Positions 11,216-22,100 of a stretch of 64,000 nt of DNA are shown here, piece after piece (within the stretch, counting starts at the first letter, position 1; each line of letters begins with the position of its first letter). The notes under the pieces were generated by a model. That model saw only the letters and a list, made by a program, of their open reading frames with translations. It was not told where the DNA came from and searched no databases. The stretch is from Gari tellinella (lineage: Eukaryota > Mollusca > Bivalvia > Cardiida > Psammobiidae), in the NCBI GenBank assembly GCA_922989275.2, contig OV277864.1:25431550-25495549 (forward strand), given 5' to 3'. The position numbers and the translations under genes are program-made.

Positions 11216-13739
11216 ACTGTCAATATATTATATAAATTAAATGTCATATTCTGACATCCGGGGTGAACTATATAGTTGCTGTCAATATATTATATAATGT
11301 CATATTCTGACATCCGGGGTGAACTATATAGCTGCTGTCAATATATTATATAATGTCATATTCTGACATCCGGGGTGAACTATATAGTTGCTGTCAATAT
11401 ATTATATAATGTCATATTCTGACATCCGGGGTGAACTATATAGTTGCTGTCAATATATTATATAATGTCATATTCTGACATCCGGGGTGAACTATATAGT
11501 TGATGTCAATATATTATATAATGTCATGTTCTGACATCCGGGGTGAACTATATAGTTGCTGTCAATATATTATATAATGCCATATTCTGACATCCGGGGT
11601 GAACTATTTAGTTGCTGTCAATATATTATATAATGCCATATTCTGACATCCGGGGTGAACTATATAGTTGCTGTCAATATATTATATAATGCCATATTCT
11701 GACATCCGGGTGATCTATATAGTTGCTGTCAATATATTATATAATGCCATATTCTGACATCCGGGGTGAACTATATAGTTGCTATCAATATATTTTATTA
11801 TGCCATGTTCTGACATCCGGGGTGAACTATATAGTTGCTGTCAATATATAATAAAATGCCATATTCTGACATCCGGGGTGAACTATATATTTGCTGTCAA
11901 TATATTATAAAATACAATATTCTGACAACCGGGGTGAACTATATAGTTGCTGTCAATATATTATATAATGCCATATTCTGACATCCGGGGTGAACTATAT
12001 AATTGCTGTCTATGTAGAATAAAATGCCATATTCTGCCAACCGAGGTGAATTATATAGTTGCTGTCAACATGTTATATAATGCCATATTCTGACATCCGG
12101 GTGAACTATATAGTTGCTGTCAGTATATATAATTCCATATTCTGACATCCGTTGTGAACTATATAGTTGCTGGCAACACATTATATAATGCCATATTCTG
12201 ACATCCGGGTCGTACTATATAATTGCTGTCTATATATTGTAAAATGCCATATTCTGACAACCGAGGCGAACTATATAGTTGCTGTTAACATACTATATAA
12301 TTACATATTCTGACATCCGGGGTGAACTATATAGTTGCTGTCAACATATTATATAATTACATATTCTGACATCCGGGTGAGGTATATAGTTGCTGTCAAC
12401 ATATTATATAATGCCATATTCTGACATCCGGGGTGTACTATATAATTGCTGTCTATATATTATAAAATACCATATTCTGACAACCGGGGTGAACTATATA
12501 GTTGCTGTCTATATATTATATAATGCCATATTCTGACATCCGGGGTGAACTATATAATTGCTGTCTATATATTATAAAATGCCATATTCTGCCAACCGAG
12601 GCGAACTATATAATTGCTGTCAACATGTTATATAATGCCATATTCTGACATCAGGGTGAACTATATAGTTGCTGTCAACATATTATATAATGCCATATTC
12701 TGACATTCGGGGTGAACTATATAGTTGCTTTTAACATATTATATATAATACCATATTCTGACATCCGAGGTGAACTATATAATTGCTGTCAACATATATA
12801 ATTCCGTATTCTGACATTCGGGGTGAACTATATAGTTGCTGTTAAGATATTATATAATTACATATTCTGACATCCGGGTGAACTATATAGTTGCTGTCAA
12901 CATATTATATAATGCCATATTCTGACAACCGGTGTGAACTATATAATTGCTGTCAACATATTATATAATGCCATATTCTGACATCCGAGGTGAACTATAT
13001 AGTTGCTGTTAACACATTCTATAATGCCATATTCTGACATCCAGGGTGTACTATATAGTTGCTGTCTATATATTATAAAATGCCATATTCTGCCAACCGA
13101 GGCGAACTATATAGTTGCTGTCAACATGTTATATAATGCCATATTCTGACATCCGGGTGAACTATATAGTTGCTGTCAACATATTATATAATGCCATATT
13201 CTGACATTCGGGGTGAACTATATAGTTGCTTTTAACATATTATATATAATACCATATTCTGACATCCGAGGTGAACTATATAATTGCTGTCAACATATAT
13301 AATTCCGTATTCTGACATTCGGGGTGAACTATAAAGTTGCTGTTAACATATTATATAATGCCATATTCTGACATCCGGGGTATACTATATTGTTGCTGTC
13401 AATATATTGTACATATATGCCTTATACTGACATCCGGGTGAACTATATAGTTGCTGTTAGCATATTATATATGCCATATTCTGACATCCGGGGTGAACTA
13501 TATAGTTGCTGTCAACATGTTATATATGCCTTATACTGGCATCCGGGTGAACTATATAGTTGATGTTAACATATTTTATATGCCATACTCTGACATGCGG
13601 GGTGAACTAAATAGTTGCTTGCTATATTTTGATATTAGTTGCTGTCAACATATTTTTATACAATGCCATAGTCTGACATCCGGGATGAACTTTATAGTTG
13701 CTGTCAACATATTATATAATACCATATTCTGACATTCGG
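11216..13739 (+). repeat. 56-bp minisatellite array, about 45 units
   Basis: The unit contains CATATTCTGACATCCGGGGT, GAACTATATAGTTGCTGTC and AATATATTATATAATG. The period is exactly 56 at 11275-11331. Units between about 11270 and 11600 are nearly identical, and divergence and small indels rise toward the right end. A block near 12567-12835 recurs 501 bp later at 13068-13336, so there is a higher-order duplication. The open frame at 13451-13732 is a by-product of the repeat. Confidence 0.95.
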
Positions 13740-13763
13740 GTATTTTGCTTTCGGTACCCTTTT

Positions 13764-13928
13764 GCTTTTAACAATTTCTTACCTGTTTTGGTGTCTTTAG
13801 CATCCTCACTGATACTGTAGCTGACCTCTGCTGCTTTGAGGTTAAAGTACTTTAGTAGCCGTACTTCTGTACACGAATGAATAATTATTATTCATTCGTG
13901 TTCTGTAGCTTCAGAATGACTGTGTGAG
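13764..13928 (-). pseudogene. Inverted partial copy of SSR2 exon 3 and its splice donor
   Basis: On the minus strand this reads through most of SSR2 exon 3 (21255-21356) and into the following intron, including the donor AGGTAAGAAATTGTTAAAAG. Positions 13791-13835 match the original at 45 of 45 bases. The copy is broken by a palindromic insertion of about 36 bp (CACGAATGAATAATT facing AATTATTCATTCGTG) and by an 8-bp insertion, so it cannot code. Retained intron sequence shows DNA-level duplication, not retroposition. It abuts the end of the minisatellite on one side and a D-type hairpin arm (CCTTAAGGTGCATTCTGC) on the other. Confidence 0.85.
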
Positions 13929-14000
13929 CCTTAAGGTGCATTCTGCTTTACTTTCATTTTGCTTAACCCTGCTTTAACCCTGTTTCAAGCTACAATCTGC
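13929..14000. repeat. Family D hairpin half
   Basis: CCTTAAGGTGCATTCTGCTT then ACTTTCATTTTGCTTAA and AAGCTACAATCTGCTAAG match the right half of D. The left arm is missing at the junction with the exon copy. Confidence 0.6.
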
Positions 14001-14439
14001 TAAGTTTCAGAATATATTTCTTATGTTGCATATTCATAACTGTATATTTAATGGAAATATTTTCTTCATTGCAAGGATGAATTTAAATGCGTCTTTATGG
14101 GGGAAGGGTTAAAACGACGGCGAAGATCACGTAGAGTTGGATTACAAAAGGAACGTATCTAATATAGGTGTGAGTTTATCAAGTCTGCAATTATACATAT
14201 TCTGCCGACTTTTTTACTTTTACCTCCCCGATCATCGAGCCAAAGCCCACAAGTCGGGCATTCTACATATATGTACAATTATGAGGGGCTGAAAAACAGA
14301 CGAGGAGGGATTATTTCAAGACTGTCTTTTCTCTTCTTCTTTATTTTAAGCCAAAGCAATCTACATTTAAGCAAAAAGTAGAATAGTCCATTGTGTCGAA
14401 TAATTCAATATTTCAATTTCCGTGCTAGTGTTTCTTACG

Positions 14440-14540
14440 TTTCAACTATTTGCATGGTGCACCGACCAACCGGTAAAGGGAAGCAACTCTGGCATCCTAA
14501 AACGTCACACGTTGAAAGGAAAGGAAGAGGGTAAAATTTT
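14440..14540 (+). promoter_or_regulatory. Possible SSR2 upstream region / noncoding first exon
   Basis: SSR2 translation starts one base after a splice acceptor, so a 5' noncoding exon must lie upstream. This non-repetitive patch has AAACGTCACACGTT (ACGTCA core) and a possible donor GAAGAGG|GTAAAA near 14531. The placement is a guess. The rest of 14000-15130 shows no other feature that I recognise. Confidence 0.2.
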
Positions 14541-15131
14541 ATTTTTCATTGTAGCTCGTTTTCAGCCTTAAAATCTAAACAATTTATTTAAATTTTACCA
14601 CAAAAGTTATTGTATTTAATATAGTACACCTTTTGCTTGTTTTGTAGATGTAATGTTGCGATCATTGCAAATGTTTAAAGTTCACTCTACAGAGAAAGCG
14701 ATACGTGGCAGTGAAACTTCAAGTGGGTGGGGTAACTGATTAAAAAACTTAGACGTGGCTGTATCGTTATTTTAAACTTTGAAATGAAGTTGAATTCATT
14801 AACACATCTCATATCTAAAGCTAAAGTATAGCTTTTTTATTCATGTTTGAAGTGAGTAGAAAACTTAGTTTGATCAGAAAGTAAGAGATAAGAGACACCG
14901 TACCATTAAATTCTAATGATTGGCAACGGTTTACAGATATATCAAGTTCTCTATTTGCTCTGTCAGCTTTTTGTTTTTCTTTAAAATGTGTTGATGGCGT
15001 AATGCAAATGGCGTTACTGGTAAATAGATAATCTATACTGCCATTTAACTTCCAAATCCAAAAGCAACAACACCAACTTATGGCCGTGGAACAGCTGGAC
15101 AGACAAATCATACCACTTCCAGACTAAGCCT

Positions 15132-15154
15132 ATCATCTATCTATCTATCTATCT
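15132..15154 (+). repeat. CTAT microsatellite
   Basis: About five tandem CTAT tetranucleotides. Confidence 0.8.
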
Positions 15155-15271
15155 CTGGTTACTGCCAACCCCTCTCGCGAGTTGTAGGCAGGAAAAGGTG
15201 CATCTATGAAATTGTATAATGTAAAATGATGTGTTAATTACACTTAATAGGACCTGAAGCCAAAGGCAAGC

Positions 15272-15533
15272 TTTATTTAACGTCGCATATGGTAAACAAT
15301 CAACATAAGCTCTGTAGAGCTTTTATTGCGACAAACAAGGTATCCATTAACATGCATACTTACCTAGGCATTACAATTACCTTCCTAGTACTACCCTTAC
15401 AATGCCGAGCGTCAGGCAAGGGAGCTACTAGTACCGTTTTTATAATGGTCTTTGGTATGACCCGGCCGGGGATCGAACCCACAACCTCCCGCCTCGAAAG
15501 CAGACGCTCTACCATTGAGCTATCGAGGCAGTA
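15272..15533 (-). mobile_element. tRNA-derived SINE
   Basis: On the minus strand the element begins TGCCTCGATAGCTCAATGGT (A-box), then GTGGGTTCGATCCCC (B-box), followed by an unrelated body and a GCGACGTTAAATAAAG 3' tail. Head plus body plus LINE-like tail is SINE architecture. Anticodon-region pairing is imperfect and there is no independent tRNA 3' end, so it is not a working tRNA gene. Confidence 0.75.
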
Positions 15534-15593
15534 AAAATACCTCACTGGCTAAGTTTATGATGAATTGTCAAGAGATTTGTCTAAGTAATCTAA

Positions 15594-15660
15594 TAGCTCA
15601 GTTGGGAAATCTCTCTCCCCATAAGCGAGGGATCCCGTGTTCGAATCCCATCCTGACTGC
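15594..15660 (+). repeat. tRNA-like segment
   Basis: AATAGCTCAGTTGGGA resembles an A-box and GTGTTCGAATCCC a B-box, with CTCCCCATAAGCGAG between them where an anticodon arm would be. Stems pair poorly. It is probably a second SINE head next to the one at 15533. Confidence 0.4.
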
Positions 15661-15956
15661 ATATTTTGCTCACCATGTTACAGGATAATAAGCTAATTGT
15701 ATGTTTACCAGCGGACATGATCCAGATGTAGCACACTCGCTTGCGGTACCAGGGGTAATGAGTTTGATCCTTTGCTGGACCAAGTCCTTCGGATGAGAAT
15801 TTATAAAGCAGATGTCCAATTTATTGAACTAGAGAGCTTTCATTTAACTTGTCCGGCGTGGATAAGTGGGAATTTATGAAAATTCCACAACCTTGATTAC
15901 CTTGAATGTTTTGATGAATGGTTTTCTAATTATATGCTCCTTTAATTTCCTTCTAG

Positions 15957-16126
15957 ATGAAGTTGTTTGTTACTTTACTCATTGTGGCGTTGGCCCACTT
16001 CCAAGGCTATAGAGCAGAGGATGAGGAATCAGCCAGACTTCTAGCTTCCAAAAATATCCTCAACCAGTATTTAGTGGAAGAAAAAGACCTCACTGTAGAA
16101 TACAAAATTTACAACATTGGTGGGAG
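15957..16126 (+). CDS. SSR2: SSR2 coding exon 1
   Basis: Acceptor TTCCTTCTAG ends at 15956 and the donor is GGGAG|GTAAGA. It encodes the signal peptide and residues to Gly-Gly-Ser (split codon, phase 2 out). Confidence 0.95.
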
Positions 16127-19100
16127 GTAAGATTTGGCTACTACCAAACACGATTTATTTTGAAGGAACAAATTTGAAATTAGCTCCATCCACACTGACT
16201 GGCTTGTTAACCCTTTACCTGATAGCATTGTTTCTAGTATTGAAGATATGTGACTACTTAAAGCAGGTTGAAAGTAAAGCAGAATGCGCCCTAAGGCGCA
16301 TTCTGCTTTACTTTCAGCCTGCTTTAAGCTATTAACTGCTAGAATAAGGAAAGTATTAAATATGACAAATATTCGTTACGGTATAATTTGGAACTATTTT
16401 CTTCAGCGGATGAATAAAATGGATATGCTAAAAGTCGCTTCTATAAGGGAAATGGTTAATAAGATTGGAAACAGTTTGGGTTTCAATCAAGCCCCACAAT
16501 GGTTTCAAATTTTTTGGCACACATTTTCAATTTCTGCAGAATTAAATTTGAAAAGCATTTAAATTGATATTATATCTTCAAAGTTAACAGAAAGTAATGC
16601 TTAAAGACATTACATTACCAAGCTTGGGTGGTAACACCTAGCATCATATAAAGTTTAAGTCAATTCATGGAGCCCATGCACTTACTCGGCTAGCGTCTAG
16701 GAAAAGAATCATTCAGACGTCTCATGTGAGGCCCCCACCTAATATTTGATAGCTTGGTTAGTAAAACCCATTGAAAAACCTATTGAGATCTATTATGTAA
16801 TGGCCTCTATTCAAAGCTTCAGATGGCTGAGCCGTTGCCTCCACAATTTTCGATCTACCTGTATTTTGACACCTAGGCAGAACATTGGGGGGTGAATCAA
16901 TGAATAGACTGGCTTAATGTCTTTAAAACTAACTAAGATTGCAAGGGTTATAACTTGTATATAATATAATTCATTATAATTGTGTAAATTATGTTGATTT
17001 AGTTTTACAAAAGAAAGCATACTGCAATTATAATCTTTAAATATTTTAAAGCCAGAATGTCACCCAAATGTATGTTTAAATCGCGCAATTTCTTATATAA
17101 GAACATTTTCTATGTATTAAAACTATGCGAAATCCGTTGTCAGGTGCCTGAAACATGCCCCCCTTTCTTTAAGAACCATACATAAATGTGCCGATTTCTT
17201 ATCGAGATGGTTGACAAAAAATAAGCTTTTTGTTTACATAACAAATCTTCGTGTCTGCTTCCGAGAGTTTTCGCAAGGTCGAATAAGAGTCACGGGCAGA
17301 ATAGTTCATAACCATTAAGGTAACGGTGGGGAAAATGTTATTCTTTCCCGTTTAAACGCAAACGCATCGCAATAATACGCATAAATGGACAACCTTTAGA
17401 CAATTCTGACCATTCATGTTAGTCTGAGTGGCAAACAGTTTGGTGCGTGATCAGACGCCGGGGTACCCGGCGTCTGATCTGCTCCAAACTGTTTGCAATT
17501 GAAATCATGGTTTTAGCGTTAACGCGTTTATTAGGAAAGAATAACATTTTCTCCACTGTAAGCAAGGTAACATCGACTACATCGTCGTACACTTTCCTAC
17601 TTGGGAAAAGTATGGTTCCCGTGCAGCACGAGACCGCTGCGCTAACTTTACTGATATTTTATTCTCTCCCAATAAACGCATTTGTATACAAAACTATTAA
17701 TTCCATTGCAAACAGATTGGAGCCAGGTCAGACGCCGGGTAACCCGGCGTTTGATCAGGCTCCAACCTATTTGCTACTCATATTAAAAAATAATAGTTAA
17801 AAACTTCTAAAAGTAAATTTCCACAGTTTCGTGCATTGCGTTTGCGTTTAAACGGGAAAGAAAAATGTATTCTCTACTGTATACTGCGCACAATAAACAC
17901 AGCTATCAATGTTTCTTGCTGGATGTAGGGAATACTCATCCCTTTTAAAGTTTTAGAATGTTCCAATCTAAAAACAGCTATGTCAAGTCAGAAGAAAACA
18001 CTAATAATGAGCTATTGTGCGATTTTTCTGACCTGACAGAGTTATTTTTAGAACAGAATATTTCATAAAGGTAAATAGATAACAGGGTAATATCGGATCA
18101 ATATAGTCGTACACTTTTCAATTTGAGATAAGCATGATCCTTGTGCAGCACGAGACAGCTGCGCTAATTTTCCTGATATGTTATTCATTCTCAATAAACG
18201 TGTTTAGGCCTAAAAAAAAAAAGTTGTGTGTTTAGGGCAACCCGACCCTACCTAGCAAAACACCCCTGACCCACAGGTTTTCGGCGCGTAAGCTATGACA
18301 CCCCACCCCACCCCCACCCCCCATAAATCTTTCAAAATGAGTCAAAATACATCCATATGTTCAACAAACATCCTTAACAAATGTTTCAAGAAGTTTCAAG
18401 AAGTTTAAAAAAAAAAAAAAAAATTCGTATCATGTATGTATACAATGAAAAGGTGGATGTGTATTCAGGGCCATCAACTTCCCAATCTTGTCATTTTGTC
18501 ATTTCTGGGCCGATTTTGACAAATGATGGCTTATTATTTACATTCAACAGTTCTGTTCAAAGAAAGTTAGCTCACCGCCCAAGCAAGACACGAGCACAAG
18601 TGAAGAAATAAAAAGTTCGATAGGCACTTTATATCGGAATCCTTCTGTCACCTTAATTTTTGGACTTGTTCGTCAGTCATTCACTGATTCAGCGATTAAC
18701 AAGTGCATTTGCGACCATGCATTACACCATGGTACGGGTAATTAATAGAAAATGAAATATATAATAAATACCTTTTGAATTATCGGTAAATGAGCATTTC
18801 TGTTACGAAATAAATTTCTAGATAACTTTCGTTTAGTTTCGGTTGACAAACGGATATGATATCATTGGTCGTATTCGAATCATTCAATTTGTTGTCAACG
18901 AAAACTAGGCGGAGCAAATGCTCGAAGATTTACTGATGACAACGTTTTTGACCCGACTCGAATCGAAATTGTGGTCAACGATTTGATGATTTGACAACGT
19001 TTTGTCAACGGAAAAACATCAAGTGGTGATTCGAATAGAACCTGTTGACAACACGTCCAACTAACGCTTAGTTGTCCTGATTCGAATACGACCAATTGGG

Positions 19101-22100
19101 GCGCTTGACTTTTGCGTCATTTCCTGCTTTGAAGGTGGTTCTCGGGTTCGCTAGAATGATAATAGTTTGACTGGGCAACCAGTCGTTTGTTTGGGAAAAT
19201 TTTGCGTGACAGATGGTTTCCGAATAAGGGGTCACCCCACCCTTCGAGTCCCCATGCGCGTGTTCGCCGATTGCTTTGAATTTTTTACCAATTATCGTCA
19301 AAGAAAACTGTTTGCTGTAAACAATGAGCCATCATCTGTCCAGATCGTCCAAGATTTGACAAAATGACAGGGTTGGGAACTTGAGGGTTGCTTCTGCAAG
19401 GCGCTTTTTCATGGCAGCCTTTACTATTTTACTTATAAATTAGCGAAAAAAATAATTTTTTTTTAAATTTCACGAAACTTCAGGAAATGTTCTTTTATGA
19501 TGATTATTGAATGTATGGATAGATTTTAGGGTATTTTATCCACGTTTGGTGGTGGTGGAGGGGGGTTATAGCAGCTAGTGGTAGTGTCATAGCCAACGGG
19601 CCGAATGCCTATGCCCTGACCCTAAAGTTTTTTTAAGATTTTGAAAAAAGATTTTCAAAATGGAGGAAAAACCTGTTTTAAAACATGTTTTTGACCGATT
19701 TGGCACCTAAAAAAAATTAATTAAAAAAAACCCTTGATCCCTACCCTACCTAAAAATTTTCAGATCGTTGCCCTAAACACAGATATTATTTTTTTTGGCC
19801 TTATGCTAAAAACTATTATTTCCATTGCAAACAGGTTTGAGCCATATCAGACGCCGGGTAACCCGGCGTCTGATCAGGCTCCAACCTGTTTGCTACTTAG
19901 AATAAAAATATAGTAAAAAATTCTAAAAGTAAATTTCCACAGTTTAGTGTATTGCATTTGCGTTTAAACGGGGAAAGAATGATATATCCTCTACTGTACA
20001 ATACGCACAAAAATTACAGCTATCCGTATCTCTAACTGGATGTAGAGAAAGCTCATCCCTTTTAAAGTTTTAGAATGTTCCAATCTAAAAATAACTCCGA
20101 CAGGTCATAAGAAAACATCTTTACCGGGCGCAAGCCGAGCGAACTCGGAAAATCTCCGTCGTTGATCGGATGTCAACAAACCGATTTAAAAGTCGACCTT
20201 TTCCCATCAAATTCATGTGTTTGTCAGATTTATTGCCTCCATAATCATCGCGGATTACTTCTTTTTATATGACCCTGAAGAAGTCTATTGATTAGACGAA
20301 ACGTCGGTTGAATAAAAGCCAGTTTACCACATCCTGCCTTGGTCATTAGTTCTACTCCTTTTTGTCTTCTTCTTTTTATATGTTTAGATTACGTATCTGC
20401 CTGAATATTCAGGTTTAAAAAATGCGCTATTTTGGCTTACATACTGCCTTTAAATGAGCTCTCAGTCTTATAACATGACATGCACTTTTGTTTTGCAGCT
20501 CTGCCTACAATGTACAATTAAGTGATGAAACCTTCCCAGAGGGAGACTTTGAAGTTATTGCTGGTAACTTGCAAGTTACATGGGAGAGAATAGCACCGTA
20601 TCCTTTATCTTTAATATAGATCTGTAATATTACAGTCATTAGAAAAATGTTTGTTCATTATTGGTGAACTTAGTCTTAACACATTCAACCCTAGCAAAGA
20701 GTATACTTGTCTTTTTTTGTATATAGTACACAAGTTTGTCACATGTAAACAGTGTAGACCAAGATCAAACCTCTAAAAGGAGCTCTATGATCAGTGTCCG
20801 TACTGTTTGTCATTTTGCACTAAATTGATAGTTTCAGGAGTGAATAAGTATACTGGTAGCAGCTTAAACCAAAGCAAAAGTTGGGCAAGAGTTTTACTTC
20901 TGTTTATTATTAAACAGTTATCTGTCCATTCAGATCTTAGAAACATTTTTTTTCCGAGAATAACAGGCTAACATAAGTGATAATTAACCAATTGCCCCAT
21001 AGCCTGTTTCTAGTTTTGAAGATGAATGTTCACTTAAAGCAGGTTGAAATTAAAGCAGAATGTGCCTTAAGGTGCATTCTGCTTTACTTTCAACCTGCTT
21101 TTACCATACGCTAGGGTATAGAAAATATTTAGTAAAAGGTCTTTCAGTAAAAGGCGTATTTATGGGGTAATGTGTTAGAATAGCATTTTAATACTAATTA
21201 GTACATGTACATGTTGAGTTGTTTCCTTGACAATGGACTAGAAACACCAATGTTTCTCACTCAGTCATTCTGAAGCCACTGAAGTACGGCTACTTTAACT
21301 TCACAGCAGCAGAGGTCAGCTACAGTATCAGTGAGGATGCTAAAGACACTAAACAGGTAAGAAATTGTTAAAAGCACACAAACAGTCTAACATACTCACT
21401 GTTTTACCCTTGTCTGTCAGTCTGCTTGTAATTCCGTCCACATATTCTTTTGACTCACTGTGTATGGTATTCTGTGAAAGGTGGTTTATTTAGAAGGTGT
21501 ACACTTCACCTAGATCACCAAAGATTCACCTACCAGTACTTGTTTCTTTCTTGTTTGAGGTTTACCGGTATGTACACTCAAAAACCAAATTTGCTTAATT
21601 CCAAGTATTTGCATATATATCTATCATGTAATTGTTCCTTGGACAGTTTAGCCCTTTATAGACAGTTCATTGACTTTTAGCTTGTTCAATCACAAATAAT
21701 TGCTTATATTGTATACTTATGCCTAACTGCAGCCTCATGAGTAGGTTAGTCATTGTTCAGTAATGTTTGGAAATATTTTTGTGAAATTTGAAGAGCTTAG
21801 CAATAACTTTCAATAAATCTGTAAGTTACAATTTGCATATGATCTGTAAGGCTGAACAATTTTGTATTTTCCTATTACAGGTTGGTTACACCAGTGCTCC
21901 AGGTGAGGGAGGTATTGTAAACATCAAGGAATTTGACAGGAGGTTCTCCCCACATGTGGTAAGTTCCCTTTGGTGTGAAATGAATACTACTGCAGTTGTA
22001 TTGACCCTTTCAATCATCAGCCCTCTGTAGAGATCACTTACAACATTATCAAACAGTGTGGACCCAGACCTTTAATAGAAGCCCTCTGATCAGGGTCTAC

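Larger units (their letters stand above)
18106..20122 (+). repeat. Tandem duplication, unit 2, split by a transposon
   Basis: Same start and end motifs as unit 1. Removing the 1594-bp element at 18207-19800 and one TTA copy leaves exactly 420 bp, the length of unit 1. The duplication therefore predates the insertion. Confidence 0.88.

Noticed and set aside
13451..13732. 93-aa open frame with repeated Tyr/Ile-rich peptide
   Set aside because: It is the minisatellite unit read in one frame, interrupted in neighbouring units.
11216..13739. CRISPR-like array
   Set aside because: Units are contiguous without unique spacers, and the genome is animal.
15289..15545. Open frames with GIEPTTSRLESRRST on + and SSMVERLLSRREVVGSIPGR on -
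   Set aside because: These are translations of the tRNA-derived SINE head, a common annotation artefact.
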